A DNA stretch of 64,000 nt from Neptunomonas sp. GTDB taxonomy: Bacteria; Pseudomonadota; Gammaproteobacteria; Pseudomonadales; Balneatricaceae. Both the position numbers and the translations under genes were made by a program. The notes under the pieces were generated by a model. That model did no database searches. It was not told the origin of the DNA and saw nothing but the letters and a program-made list of their open reading frames with translations. Shown here piece after piece: positions 1 through 9,605 of this stretch (positions are counted from its first letter, which is position 1; each line of letters starts with the position of its first letter). The stretch spans positions 1 to 64,000 of the forward strand of contig NZ_JADGEV010000003.1 in the NCBI RefSeq assembly GCF_016744175.1, given 5' to 3'.

Positions 1-1
1 T

Positions 2-370
2 TGGCTTGGTGTGTTAAAGCCTCTTGGGCTTAGCCCTGTAAATGACTTAGTTACTAATACAGTCTTTTGGCTTACTCCTGAAACTTTCATTCCATTTTTG
101 GGGTGTTGGGAAGTTATTATTGGTGTCTGTTTAATTATTAAACCCTTCATTCGTATTGCATTGACGCTTTTATTTCTTCAATTATTTGGCACAATGCTTC
201 CTTTAGTTATTGTTCCTGAGGTTTGTTTTGTTAAATCTCCATTTATTTTAACTCTAGAGGGACAATATATAATTAAAAATATAATTATACTAAGTGCAGC
301 TATTGTTGTTGGCGGGGGGTTAAGTAAAGAAAAATCAGAATCTGCTGAGAAAGGGGTTAGAAACATATGA
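2..370 (+). CDS. DoxX/DUF417-like membrane protein, C-terminal part
   Basis: The reading frame is open to the left edge, so this is probably the C-terminal part of a longer gene; the GTG at 11 need not be the true start. The protein is hydrophobic, with about three membrane segments. Near the end it carries the string LEGQYIIKN followed by a last membrane helix, which is typical of the DUF417 (YkgB) and DoxX families of small inner-membrane proteins. DoxX-like proteins are linked to redox or stress functions, but the role of DUF417 is unclear. A charged tail (KEKSESAEKG) ends the protein. No function is assigned beyond the family. Confidence 0.6.
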   Translation, partial: WLGVLKPLGLSPVNDLVTNTVFWLTPETFIPFLGCWEVIIGVCLIIKPFIRIALTLLFLQLFGTMLPLVIVPEVCFVKSPFILTLEGQYIIKNIIILSAAIVVGGGLSKEKSESAEKGVRNI

Positions 371-484
371 CAAGGATAACAGACGGAAAAATCATAGTAG
401 GATTTTGTTTGCTGCCCATTATTAAAGTAATAATTTTACCTCTTAATGAGGTGTTTTATACCTATAAAATAGAGTGTCATTAAA

Positions 485-901
485 ATGTCTTATTCAGAAG
501 CAAGCTGTCTTTGTGGTGCTGTAGAAATCGTTGCTGAAGACGTTAATCCTAAGTTTACAGTGTGTCATTGCCAGTCATGCAGAACATGGGGCGGTGCTCC
601 ATTCTTTGCTGTTAAATGTGGTACAAAAGTAAAAATAAAAGGTGATGACAAGATCAAAATGTACGAATCATCATCATGGGCATCTCGTGGATTTTGTACG
701 GAATGTGGAACTCATCTTTTCTATAAATTTAGAGCAACAGGCGAATATAATATGCCTGTAGGCCTGTTTCCAAACGTGGAAGGGTTGGAAATGGATATGC
801 AGTATTTTAGTGATATGCGACCTAGTTATTACTGCTTTTCAAATGAAACAAAAGAAATGACTACTGCTGAAATAATGGCTTATTTTGCCGCTGAATTATA
901 G
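485..901 (+). CDS. GFA/CENP-V domain protein (zinc-binding)
   Basis: This 138-residue protein is one GFA (DUF636) domain. The zinc ligands are visible as CLCG at residues 8-11, CHCQSC at 27-32 and FCTECG at about 71-76. The CHCxSC motif and the GxHLFYK-like stretch are hallmarks of the family. Its founding member was named glutathione-dependent formaldehyde-activating enzyme, but most members have no proven substrate and that activity has been questioned. No Cys or His needed for either zinc site appears missing. It stands alone after a gap of about 110 bases, so context does not narrow the role. Confidence 0.8.
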   Translation: MSYSEASCLCGAVEIVAEDVNPKFTVCHCQSCRTWGGAPFFAVKCGTKVKIKGDDKIKMYESSSWASRGFCTECGTHLFYKFRATGEYNMPVGLFPNVEGLEMDMQYFSDMRPSYYCFSNETKEMTTAEIMAYFAAEL

Positions 902-1038
902 CCAACAATACTACAACCTGCTAAATAGCTGATGATTAAAAGCATTAAGAAAATGAGAGCGCAAGAATCGGATTGTTTGTATTTTAAACTTTATCTAAGC
1001 TGGATTCACCATACATAAACACAAGAGTGCTACCCACT

Positions 1039-1962
1039 ATGACTTCATCTATAAACACCTCAATGGGCCTTCGTGAGTGGGCGATGCTTATCGTATTGTC
1101 TGTACTGTGGGGAGGATCATTTTTCTTTGTGGGTGTTGCGGTTACTGACTTGCCTCCATTGACAATTGTTCTGCTCAGGGTAGGGCTAGCAGCCATCGCA
1201 TTATGGAGTATTGCTCTGATCATGGGGTTACGTCCTCCAAAGAGCGTAGGGGTTTGGGTTGCATTTTTGGGAATGGGGCTGCTAAACAATGTTATCCCCT
1301 TCGTTCTTATCGTGTGGGGGCAAACTCAAATCGCATCTGGTCTGGCATCGATTCTTAATGCTGCCACCCCTATATTTGCCGTTGTTGTTGCAGGAATATT
1401 GCTACCCGACGAACGTGCTACTCCATTGAAACTTGCAGGTGTAGCAGTCGGTTTTATTGGCGTCGTTGTCATGATCGGGCTGCCAGCACTCGGTGGCGTT
1501 GATAGCTTGCTTGCGCAGGTAGCGATTATTGCAGCGACCTTGTCTTATGCATTTGCAGGCGTATATGGTCGTCGGTTCAAAGTAATGGCTATAAACCCCA
1601 TTATTACGGCAGCGGGACAGGTGACTGCTTCGGCACTTGTATTGACCCCTATCACTTTAATGGTAGATGGGCCTCTTGATGTAGCAGGGCCCAGCATGGG
1701 CACGTGGGCTGCTATTGTTGGACTTGCTGTTCTCTCTACCGCTGTTGCCTACGTTCTTTATTTCAAAATATTAGAACGGGCAGGGGCGACTAACTTGTTA
1801 CTAGTCACATTGTTGGTTCCTATCTCGGCGATATTGCTGGGCTCACTGTTCCTCAACGAGTCATTGGAGCTTGTCCACCTTGTGGGAATGGCACTTATTG
1901 CGCTGGGCTTGTCCGCTATTGACGGGCGAATGTGGAAACGCCTAATACATACGAAAGCTTAA
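1039..1962 (+). CDS. EamA-family (DMT) transporter
   Basis: The protein has about 300 residues and ten hydrophobic helices in two EamA repeats, with the usual early motif WGGSFFFVG and the second-half motif TAVAYVLYF. Such inner-membrane proteins export metabolites or amino acids; the substrate cannot be read from the sequence. I prefer the ATG at 1039, because the purine-rich CAAGAG at 1022-1027 would be its ribosome site. A GTG at 1027 in the same frame is the alternative. This is one of three unrelated EamA genes in the window. Confidence 0.85.
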   Translation: MTSSINTSMGLREWAMLIVLSVLWGGSFFFVGVAVTDLPPLTIVLLRVGLAAIALWSIALIMGLRPPKSVGVWVAFLGMGLLNNVIPFVLIVWGQTQIASGLASILNAATPIFAVVVAGILLPDERATPLKLAGVAVGFIGVVVMIGLPALGGVDSLLAQVAIIAATLSYAFAGVYGRRFKVMAINPIITAAGQVTASALVLTPITLMVDGPLDVAGPSMGTWAAIVGLAVLSTAVAYVLYFKILERAGATNLLLVTLLVPISAILLGSLFLNESLELVHLVGMALIALGLSAIDGRMWKRLIHTKA

Positions 1963-1972
1963 GGAGTTGAGT

Positions 1973-2032
1973 ATGAACAGAACAGACTTCGAAGATAAGG
2001 AGGCCAGGGATACTGATGATTGCTTTAGATGA
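1973..2032 (+). CDS. possible 19-codon ORF or gene remnant
   Basis: Directly after the EamA stop codon a textbook ribosome site, AAGGAG at 1961-1966, is followed six bases later by an ATG that opens a 19-codon frame (MNRTDFEDKEARDTDDCFR). The peptide is acidic and matches nothing I recognise. It could be a translated small protein coupled to the exporter, or the start of a gene whose body was deleted. The rest of the gap to 2236 shows no further frame. Confidence 0.2.
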   Translation: MNRTDFEDKEARDTDDCFR

Positions 2033-2236
2033 AAATCTCTACTTTAGGCGTGGTTGTTTAACTGGCGTATTGAAAAGAAATAAAATGATTTGAATCGTAT
2101 TAACTCAAAAATATTGATATTGGTCGTACTAAAGCATTTAAAATAGTGCTTCTATTTACTCTTTTATGCACTAATACGATATCTGTGCTACATATTAACT
2201 GTTGCTTATATTAAGTTTCAAGTTGAGTGGGTACGT

Positions 2237-3262
2237 ATGGATGTTTCAGTAGACTTAATAAAGATTGGAGACTACGTTCGTTTGGGGGAGAGCCAGAGTA
2301 AGGGGTGGAAAGCTCATCCCTTTCCAAAAAATAACTTCCTGATATCAAATCAGGAACAGGTTGAGATAGTAAAAGGGTTATTTGATACCGTTGTTATTGA
2401 CTGTCTTAAAAGCACTGAAAGACAAAAGGAATTGCAACAGAGCGCTAATTTCATAAGCGAAAAAGAAGAAACGTTACAAACTCAACCCTCATCTGAATGG
2501 GAGCAATTAAATTCTCCAACTGAGAAGTTATCCCAAGCACTTAACTGTACTTTACCAGCCAAAGAAAAAGCAGGGATGGTTGTTGAACATAGTGCTGAAT
2601 TGATATCGCAATTACTTTCAACCCAGTTAACAAACGACTCTGTTAAGGGAACAGTCGTCGCTCTTAAAGGAATGGTAGGGAATCTCATTTCTGACCCAGA
2701 GCTATCAGATGAACTTCTAAAAATCACCTCTCATGACTATTACACTTACACTCATTCTGTAAGCGTAGGCTTCAAGGCAATGGTCTTTGCTAAACATTAC
2801 TTAGGTACTACGGATCAAACCCTCCTTAAAGAGCTAGGCGTTGGTTTTTTTCTGCATGATGCAGGTAAGGCAGGCGTTGATCCTGATATATTGAATAAGC
2901 CCGGAAAGCTTAGTGCAAGCGAGTGGAGTATTATGCGAAACCACCCTGAAATGGGCGTTAAGCAATTAGCACAAGCGAACTCGTTGAGCGAAGAAATAGA
3001 AATTATCGTAGTGCAGCATCATGAAAAGTTAGATGGTTCAGGTTACCCCTATGGACTTAAAGGCAAAGAATTTCACGTGTTCGGACAGATATGTGCTTTG
3101 GCTGATATCTATGATGCGTTAACGGCTAAGCGTTCATACAAAGAAGGAATGACTAGCTTTAATGCACTGCTCATTATGCAACAAAAGATGGCTCATCACT
3201 TTGATGCGAAAGTACTTAGCTCCTTTATAAAACTATTTTGTGAAGCCCCTAAAGCTAATTAA
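2237..3262 (+). CDS. HD-GYP domain c-di-GMP phosphodiesterase
   Basis: The N-terminal 110 residues resemble the DUF3391 domain often found ahead of HD-GYP. The catalytic part carries H207-D208 (FLHDAGK), a further His in RNHPEMG at 236, and the second signature HHEKLDGSGYP at 261-271. The full GYP triplet is present, so hydrolysis of cyclic di-GMP is expected. It acts in the cytoplasm with no membrane segment. The gene is monocistronic and is followed by a chemoreceptor gene after about 300 bases. Confidence 0.9.
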   Translation: MDVSVDLIKIGDYVRLGESQSKGWKAHPFPKNNFLISNQEQVEIVKGLFDTVVIDCLKSTERQKELQQSANFISEKEETLQTQPSSEWEQLNSPTEKLSQALNCTLPAKEKAGMVVEHSAELISQLLSTQLTNDSVKGTVVALKGMVGNLISDPELSDELLKITSHDYYTYTHSVSVGFKAMVFAKHYLGTTDQTLLKELGVGFFLHDAGKAGVDPDILNKPGKLSASEWSIMRNHPEMGVKQLAQANSLSEEIEIIVVQHHEKLDGSGYPYGLKGKEFHVFGQICALADIYDALTAKRSYKEGMTSFNALLIMQQKMAHHFDAKVLSSFIKLFCEAPKAN

Positions 3263-3558
3263 TTATACGTAATGGACCACTAAGAGGCGTTAGTGAAGCT
3301 TGTCTACTGTTTATTTTATGATCTGCATCAACATATCTGAATTTGGTTGTTAGGTATTCCTACGTACTACAGAGTGTGTTCTATACTCCTGCACCATAAG
3401 GCTTAGCTCAATGAATTTTTTGGTTTTACGAGACCATTTTTAATCACTCTCATTGATCAGGCTTTCCCTTAAGACATATTTTCTTACAGATTTGTAGGCC
3501 GTTGCAGGCATTTTTATACCTGTGATTGTTGAAGTTTTTCTATTTAAGGAGTAGTTGA
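3263..3558. other. 296-base gap, no gene seen
   Basis: No convincing frame, repeat or strong hairpin is visible between the HD-GYP gene and the chemoreceptor. The promoter of the chemoreceptor must lie here. Its ribosome site, AAGGAG at about 3545-3550, precedes the GTG start at 3559. Confidence 0.5.
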
Positions 3559-5190
3559 GTGAGTGGAATACTAGGACAAATTCGTGTCCGAACTAAAATG
3601 CTACTGATGGTGCTAGTATCGATTTTTAGCCTAATGGGAATCGAGGCTCTCTCTCTCAATCAACTGTGGTATGACCTTAATGAAGAGCGCAAGGTAATGC
3701 TCCACGATCTTACCGATACTGCTTTTTCTTTGGTCCAGCGTCAACAGAAATTAGTCCAGTCAGGTAGTAAATCGGAAGAGGCTGGGATGGAAGAGGCATT
3801 GGCAAATCTACGTTCTTTACGTTACGCCAACGATGAGTACTTTTTTGTACTCGACACAAACCACAAATTGCTGATGCACCCAAACAAGAAAATTGATGGT
3901 ACTAATGTCGCTTCTTTAGCTGATCCTAAGGGTACGCTGTTGATGCAGGAATTGGTCAGCGCAGCAAAAGCCAAAGGCGAGGGGTTTGTGAAGTACTACT
4001 GGAGCCGCTCCGCTAATTCAGAACCGGTACCTAAATTGTCATACGCACGCTATCAACCAGAATGGAAATGGGTTATAGCAACCGGTGTCTACACCGATGA
4101 TATTCTTGAGGGCTTTTGGGATGAATTTTGGCACGCGGTTGGGTCATTGTTTGCTGTTTTGGCTGTTGTAGGGACCATGTCAGTGTTAATCACCCGTGCG
4201 ATGGTTAATCCAGTCGAAGCCCTGACGAACGTATTGACAAAAACTTCAAAAACTCATGACTTAACGTTACGTGCTGATGCATCCAATAGAGATGAGTTTG
4301 GCCAAATGGGGCATGCTTTTAATGAGATGATGACCAGCTTCCATGATCTAATCTTAGAGCTAACCTCTGCTACATCACAAGTAGCCAGTTCAGCGGCAGA
4401 GCTGTCGACCACTACTGAGCAAACAAGTAAAGGGATGGCGCAGCAGCAAGATGAGACTACCTTGGTAGCAACGGCGATGACCGAGATGAATGCCACGGTC
4501 CATGAAGTAACACAGAATACACAGAAAACGGCTAATGCAGCACATGAAGCGGCCAATGCATCACGTGTAGGCAAGGATGTTGTTGATGAGTCGATTACTG
4601 CGGTGAAAGCCCTCTCTGATCGCTTGTCAAACTCAGCAGAGCTGACCCAAACGCTAGAAGCGGAAAGCGCTAACATAGCTGATATATTGGGAGTGATAAA
4701 CAATATAGCAGCACAAACTAATCTCTTGGCTCTTAATGCTGCCATAGAAGCAGCCCGTGCAGGCGACCAAGGCAGGGGGTTTGCGGTAGTAGCGGATGAA
4801 GTACGCTCTTTATCCAGCCGAACAGCCGAATCTACCCAAAAAATCGCAGTGGTCATTGATCGCTTGCAGGCTAAAACCAAAGAAGCTGTTAATGCCATGA
4901 CGACAAGTAGTACAGAAGCCGATGAAGTGGTTGAGCAAACGATGAAAGCAGGTGTCTCCTTGAGTCACATTTCTACAGCCATTTCTCAGATTGATACAAT
5001 GAGCATTCAGATTGCTAGTGCCTCGGAAGAGCAGAGTGCTGTAGCTGAGGATATTAATCGGAACGTTGTGAGTATAAGTAGTGTGTCCGAGGAAAGCGCT
5101 TTAGGCGCCAGACAGATAGCTCAGTCTTGTGACGAACTAGCGCGTCTGGCTGAACATCTCAAAGAGGTATCTGAGCGCTTTACCGTTTAG
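3559..5190 (+). CDS. methyl-accepting chemotaxis protein with single Cache sensor
   Basis: This 543-residue receptor starts with an N-terminal membrane helix (about residues 12-30). A periplasmic single-Cache (sCache_2) domain follows, with the motifs [14 protein letters not shown] and [15 protein letters not shown] second helix lies near 190-212, then a HAMP domain and a full cytoplasmic signalling domain. The hairpin tip is recognisable as [19 protein letters not shown]. The C terminus ends without the NWETF tether that binds CheR. sCache_2 sensors commonly detect small organic acids; the ligand here is unknown. GTG start with AAGGAG upstream. Confidence 0.93.
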   Translation: MSGILGQIRVRTKMLLMVLVSIFSLMGIEALSLNQLWYDLNEERKVMLHDLTDTAFSLVQRQQKLVQSGSKSEEAGMEEALANLRSLRYANDEYFFVLDTNHKLLMHPNKKIDGTNVASLADPKGTLLMQELVSAAKAKGEGFVKYYWSRSANSEPVPKLSYARYQPEWKWVIATGVYTDDILEGFWDEFWHAVGSLFAVLAVVGTMSVLITRAMVNPVEALTNVLTKTSKTHDLTLRADASNRDEFGQMGHAFNEMMTSFHDLILELTSATSQVASSAAELSTTTEQTSKGMAQQQDETTLVATAMTEMNATVHEVTQNTQKTANAAHEAANASRVGKDVVDESITAVKALSDRLSNSAELTQTLEAESANIADILGVINNIAAQTNLLALNAAIEAARAGDQGRGFAVVADEVRSLSSRTAESTQKIAVVIDRLQAKTKEAVNAMTTSSTEADEVVEQTMKAGVSLSHISTAISQIDTMSIQIASASEEQSAVAEDINRNVVSISSVSEESALGARQIAQSCDELARLAEHLKEVSERFTV

Positions 5191-5210
5191 TCATAATCCC
5201 ACGGTTTATG

Positions 5211-5240
5211 AAAAAGGGGCTTTTTAGCCCCTTTCTTGTT
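5211..5240 (+). terminator. Rho-independent terminator after the chemoreceptor
   Basis: The 9-bp arms AAAGGGGCT (5213-5221) and AGCCCCTTT (5226-5234) enclose a TTTT loop, and a T-rich tail follows. The hairpin lies about 20 bases after the receptor stop codon. The A-run on the other side could let it work in both directions, but no leftward gene ends here. Confidence 0.85.
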
Positions 5241-5459
5241 TCTCTTCCCTCTTAAAACCACTTCTATAGATAGGCCCTAGATCAGTTTTTGATTGGCTCC
5301 TTACTCCGTGTCGTAAAAGTAAAGAAAATATGTGGATTTTTTCGAAAGTTCAGTTAGCTGAGCAACTTGTGTAAACCATTGCTTTTTTAGCTTATGTTGG
5401 TCAGGGTTCTCGTAAGATATGGTGCTAATGAGTAAGTTGTTTATAAGGATAGGGTAGTT

Positions 5460-6389
5460 ATGGATTCACGTAAAAATATTGATGGAATGGCGATTGGCAT
5501 CGTTACAGTCGTCAGTCTGATCTGGGGTTTGCAACAAGTCTTTGTAAAAGCTGTTGCTACTGAGATGTCTCCTGTATTACAGATAGCACTAAGGTCAGGT
5601 ATTGCAACGGTACTTTTGGCTATTGTGATGGTCTATCGAAAGGAGGAGTTAATAAGCCGCGATACTTGGAAGGCCGGGTTGCTGGCTGGCATGCTGTTCG
5701 CGCTTGAGTTCTTTTTTGTGGGCGAAGGGCTTCGTAATACCACGGCTTCTCATATGGTTATTTTTCTTTATAGTGCGCCGATATTTGTGGCGCTGAGTTT
5801 GCATTTTAAATTCACGTCAGAACAGCTTAAACCGCTACAGTGGGTAGGTATTTTTACGGCGTTTTCAGGTATTGCGCTGACATTTTTATGGAGAGATGCT
5901 CAGGACATTAGTGCTACAGCAAGCAATATGCTTTGGGGAGACTTTCTTGCACTACTAGCAGCAATTTCTTGGGCTGCCACAACAGTACTGGTACGTAGTT
6001 CAAGCCTGGCCAGAGCACCTGCAACTCAAACGTTGTTATATCAATTAATTGTGTGTTTCATACTGGTTCTTTGTGCAGCGATTGTTATGGGTCAGACTGA
6101 GTACACTCTCACGACAGCAGTAGTCAGTAATCTTGCTTTTCAAGGAGTGGTTGTATCTTTTGTAAGCCTACTTCTGTGGTTTTGGTTGCTTCGACAGTAT
6201 TCTGCATCACAGCTAGGAGTTTTTACGTTTATGACTCCGTTGTTTGGTATCGCGTTCAGTGTATGGATATTGGATGAGCCCCTTGAATCCGGTTTTATTT
6301 TTGGAGCTGTATTGGTGATGATGGGCATCTTGATGGTTAATGGGCATAGCGGAATTCAGAGAAAGCTTAAGTTGGTTTTTCAGAAATAA
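5460..6389 (+). CDS. EamA-family (DMT) transporter
   Basis: The protein has 309 residues, ten predicted membrane helices and two EamA repeats. The first repeat has the WGLQQVFVK motif, and LDEPLESGFIFGAVLVMMGI closes the second. It is an inner-membrane metabolite exporter whose substrate cannot be inferred. The ATG follows the weak ribosome site AAGGATAGGG. It is transcribed alone behind the terminator of the chemoreceptor gene. Confidence 0.88.
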   Translation: MDSRKNIDGMAIGIVTVVSLIWGLQQVFVKAVATEMSPVLQIALRSGIATVLLAIVMVYRKEELISRDTWKAGLLAGMLFALEFFFVGEGLRNTTASHMVIFLYSAPIFVALSLHFKFTSEQLKPLQWVGIFTAFSGIALTFLWRDAQDISATASNMLWGDFLALLAAISWAATTVLVRSSSLARAPATQTLLYQLIVCFILVLCAAIVMGQTEYTLTTAVVSNLAFQGVVVSFVSLLLWFWLLRQYSASQLGVFTFMTPLFGIAFSVWILDEPLESGFIFGAVLVMMGILMVNGHSGIQRKLKLVFQK

Positions 6390-6841
6390 ACTTGCAACGC
6401 AGTAATGAATATTAATCATGCTTAATAATTTCATCACCTCGTCATTTCACATAAAAAGAGGGCAGAAATTTTAAAGATAGAAAAATTAAGCCCATTACAG
6501 ATTTTGAGCAGAGTTCGGTCATTGATTAACGGCTAGAGTTGACTCAAATAATGAAATTATCTAGAGTTAAAAAAAGAAAATAAATTACTAAGTTATTGAT
6601 ATTTCTGACTAAAAATCTATGATGTTTAAAATAGGGATTGATTGTATTGGGCAGCGGACTGGCTCTTGTTTGCAAAATTCATGTCTGTATAAATCCACTT
6701 ACCTCTTTGAAGTTTAATAAATTAAGACTTATGCAGTGTTCACTTGGAACCCCAATAGGACGCCAAAGTGATAGTAAGGCATAGGATTTAAAGTAAGCGG
6801 TTAAACCCCAAACTAACATATGAATAACATAAGGACATTAA
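6390..6841. other. 452-base gap, no gene seen
   Basis: This AT-rich stretch contains no frame longer than about 20 codons and no strong inverted repeat. It should hold the promoter of the SPFH lipoprotein gene. AAGGA at 6832-6836 is that gene's ribosome site. Confidence 0.5.
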
Positions 6842-7681
6842 ATGTTTCAAAGGAAGTCATCGGCATTCGGAAGCCTATTTGGACTTATATCAATAGGAGT
6901 TATTGTCGCATTATCGTTAACAGCATGCTCAAACCCAAATACACCTGCTGGGCATGAAGGTTATGTTTATGAGAAACCGAGAATTTTCGGTACAGGCGGG
7001 TATCGAGCTACATTAAAGGGTCCTCAAAATTATGGTGTTTCACTGTGGCGAAATCAGATCATTAATATTGATATGCGTCCGAACACATACACAGAAAGTT
7101 TTAAAATTCTTGCCAATGATGATCTAAATATTAGCTTTAATTTTCATTGCGTTATATCTATACGTCCAGATACAGTCAAATTCGTTGTAGAAAACTATGG
7201 AGGAGACAAGTGGTATCAAAGGATTGTACGAGAAACTTTTAGAACTTATGTTCGTAGCTCAGTTCAAAAGTACAACAGTCGCGACCTTAAAGCTAATCGT
7301 GAAAAGATTTCGGAAGAAGTTACTAGTAAACTTCAAAATTATTTGAAAGACACACCTTTCAGTGTCACTAAAGTAGTTGTAGGAAACATTAACTATCCTG
7401 AGATAGTTGCAAATGCTGTTGAGAAAAAACTTGCAGCACAACAGCTCCTTTCAGAGAAAGAAACACAAAAGGAAATTGCCCGTAAAGATGCTGAGATTCG
7501 TGTTGAAGAAGCAAAAGGTATAGCTCAAGCACAAAAAATAATTAACACTACATTAACAACCAACTACCTTCAGCATGAAGCAATCAATGCACAGTTAAAA
7601 ATGGCTGAATCACCTAATCATACAACTGTTTACATACCGGTTGGTACAAATGGGATACCTTTGATAAAAGGTACAAAGTGA
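6842..7681 (+). CDS. SPFH/prohibitin-like lipoprotein
   Basis: The N terminus is a lipoprotein signal with lipobox LTAC (Cys29). Residues of about 60-215 read as an SPFH (band 7/prohibitin) domain, and a charged coiled coil (KETQKEIARKDAEIRVEEAKG) follows near 215-245. SPFH proteins form membrane-bound rings that control membrane proteases or protein quality. Most bacterial members use a membrane helix, whereas this one appears lipid-anchored and therefore probably faces the periplasm. That location is an inference from the lipobox. No usual partner, such as an NfeD-type protease, lies beside it. Confidence 0.75.
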   Translation: MFQRKSSAFGSLFGLISIGVIVALSLTACSNPNTPAGHEGYVYEKPRIFGTGGYRATLKGPQNYGVSLWRNQIINIDMRPNTYTESFKILANDDLNISFNFHCVISIRPDTVKFVVENYGGDKWYQRIVRETFRTYVRSSVQKYNSRDLKANREKISEEVTSKLQNYLKDTPFSVTKVVVGNINYPEIVANAVEKKLAAQQLLSEKETQKEIARKDAEIRVEEAKGIAQAQKIINTTLTTNYLQHEAINAQLKMAESPNHTTVYIPVGTNGIPLIKGTK

Positions 7682-7739
7682 ATTTAATAAGTATATATAG
7701 GCGCACTAGGAACGGAGCGCCTTATGAAAGCTTAGGTAA

Positions 7740-7771
7740 GGTATTAATAACCGTAGTAGGTTATTAATACC
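7740..7771. repeat. perfect 13-bp inverted repeat between convergent genes
   Basis: GGTATTAATAACC (7740-7752) and GGTTATTAATACC (7759-7771) are exact reverse complements separated by GTAGTA. The repeat lies between the SPFH gene and the convergent SQR-fusion gene. No T-run follows on the plus strand. It could be a two-way transcription stop or a binding site for a dimeric protein. A weaker hairpin, GGCGC/GCGCC, sits at 7700-7721. Confidence 0.6.
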
Positions 7772-7832
7772 ACGCCATGTGAGTGCTAAATAATAGAACT
7801 TTCTGCATAGTGTTTGAGCGTTTTCAGTCCGA

Positions 7833-9560
7833 TTATTTTTCTTGAAAGTCGCAGGCTTCAGCTGCTTCATGCTGAGCAGGTTGGTGGGGTAGTATTTCGG
7901 GCTTGGCCAGCCATTCTCTTCCTTTTAGCATGGCATTCCAGTAAAGCCATGGAAGCATTTTTTCTTTAAGGAGCCATGCAAGGCGGGTTGGTTCCGTGCC
8001 TTTGACCAACCATTGTGGAAAGCTGGGTTGAAGCTTGCCTGCGTACCCAAATTCAGCAAGTATAATTTTGCCGCGCTCGACAGTGAGTGGACATGAACCG
8101 TAACCATCATAAATTGCTTTAGCTGGTTTTCCTTTCAGAGCACTTATTACATTCTCAGCAATGACAGGCGCTTGTTTTCTTATAGCTGCTGCTGTTTTTG
8201 CATTAGGCGTACTACTGGCATCGCCAAGTCCAAAAATATCGCCATAGCCGTTGTGTTGTAGTGTTTCAGGGTTTAGATCAACCCACCCTGCAGCATCAGC
8301 AAGCTGGCTTTCACTGATGAGTTTAGGAGCTCTCTGAGGTGGGCATACATGGAGCATATCAAAAGGTTTTTCTATTTGGCTGACCTTGCCCTCACTATCA
8401 CTTACTTCAAAAAGGGCTGTTTTACTGGGTCCATCTACTTGAATTAAGTTTTGCTGAAACTTAAGATTGATATCGTACTTTTTGACATATTCCATCAATG
8501 CAGGAACATAGTCAGCAACGCCAAATAATGCAGCACCTGCTGTGTGAAATTCAACGTCAATATTGGCTAAAGCACCTGATCTATTCCAGTGATCACAAGA
8601 AAGGTACATGGCTTTTTGTGGGGCACCTGCACACTTGATTGGCATAGGAGGCTGAGTAAAAATAGCACGCCCTTTTTGTAAGCTTTGCACGAGCTCCCAT
8701 GTGTAAGGAGCAAGATCGAAGAGGTAGTTTGAAGTAACACCGTTGTGGCCTAGCGTATCCTTCAATCCGGGGATGGCTTCCCAATTAAGTGCTAAGCCTG
8801 GAGCAACCACTAGAATACGATAATGAATAGCTTCGCCATCTTCTAGAATAACTTGTTGATTCTCTGGTTTGAACCCGGCAGCTGCACAGTGATACCAGTG
8901 TGCTTTTTCTGGCATCACATCTTCCATTTTCCGTACGGTATCACCCCGGTTAAATACTCCTCCGCCGACCAGTGTCCATCCTGGTTGATAGTAATGTTCT
9001 GAACGTGGTTCAATGATAGCAATATCTAAATCGGGTGCTCTTTTTAGTAGGCTCCCTGCTACGGCTTGCCCTCCCGCTCCTCCACCGAGAATGAGAACGT
9101 CATGCCGCTTAGTGACGTCAGATGACGTTGGCTGGCTTGGTTGGTTAAGTGCTTTGAGACGATTGTGTTGGGTGCTGAGGTCATATCCTGCAGATAATGA
9201 CGCTTTAAGAATGGCTTCGGCATCAAGTCTAGGAGCCTCAGCTAACGCCCATAATAAAGTGCTTCGGGTGCCTGAGCGACAGTAGGCTAGTGCAGGGCCT
9301 TGACACTCATTTATTAGCTTCCTAAAGGTATTCGCATCTTCATCGGTGATTTTTCCTGAAATAACAGGTTGGTAATGCCACTGCAAACCATGTCGTTCTG
9401 CTGCCGTGCGAATATCGTTGTTATCTGGTTGGTCGTAGCTTTCTTGGTCAGGGCGGTTGCAAATAATAGTCTTAAAACCCAAAGATGCAGCCAAGCCAAC
9501 ATCAGTAGTACTGATTTGTGAGCTGACACTCAGAAACGGAGTTAATTGACGTACATCCAT
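7833..9560 (-). CDS. DUF442 (rhodanese-like) fused to sulfide:quinone oxidoreductase
   Basis: Residues 1-115 form a DUF442 domain with the active-site loop CRSGTRS at 94-100, a cysteine loop like those of rhodaneses and dual-specificity phosphatases. From about residue 150 an FAD-dependent sulfide:quinone oxidoreductase begins (ILGGGAGGQAVA). It has the CAGAPQKAMYL motif typical of eukaryote-like SQRs and a C-terminal membrane-binding region. SQR oxidises sulfide to a bound persulfide and passes electrons to quinone. The fused domain probably handles sulfane sulfur. The persulfide dioxygenase gene lies 45 bases upstream on the same strand, so both belong to one sulfide-detoxification operon. 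Confidence 0.88.
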   Translation of the reverse strand: MDVRQLTPFLSVSSQISTTDVGLAASLGFKTIICNRPDQESYDQPDNNDIRTAAERHGLQWHYQPVISGKITDEDANTFRKLINECQGPALAYCRSGTRSTLLWALAEAPRLDAEAILKASLSAGYDLSTQHNRLKALNQPSQPTSSDVTKRHDVLILGGGAGGQAVAGSLLKRAPDLDIAIIEPRSEHYYQPGWTLVGGGVFNRGDTVRKMEDVMPEKAHWYHCAAAGFKPENQQVILEDGEAIHYRILVVAPGLALNWEAIPGLKDTLGHNGVTSNYLFDLAPYTWELVQSLQKGRAIFTQPPMPIKCAGAPQKAMYLSCDHWNRSGALANIDVEFHTAGAALFGVADYVPALMEYVKKYDINLKFQQNLIQVDGPSKTALFEVSDSEGKVSQIEKPFDMLHVCPPQRAPKLISESQLADAAGWVDLNPETLQHNGYGDIFGLGDASSTPNAKTAAAIRKQAPVIAENVISALKGKPAKAIYDGYGSCPLTVERGKIILAEFGYAGKLQPSFPQWLVKGTEPTRLAWLLKEKMLPWLYWNAMLKGREWLAKPEILPHQPAQHEAAEACDFQEK

Positions 9561-9605
9561 GAGACTTATCCTATTATTGTTATCGTAAGTTTAAGAGCGT
9601 ATTGG

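Noticed and set aside
4254-4898. 214-codon minus-strand frame in the chemoreceptor gene
   Set aside because: It mirrors the regular heptad codons of the coiled-coil domain; no ribosome site or homology.
6720-6790. 17-codon frame MQCSLGTPIGRQSDSKA near 6730
   Set aside because: No ribosome site and no support; length is within chance expectation.
9013-9285. Plus-strand frame within the SQR fusion gene
   Set aside because: It is antisense to a fully conserved protein and has no family features; treated as a shadow.
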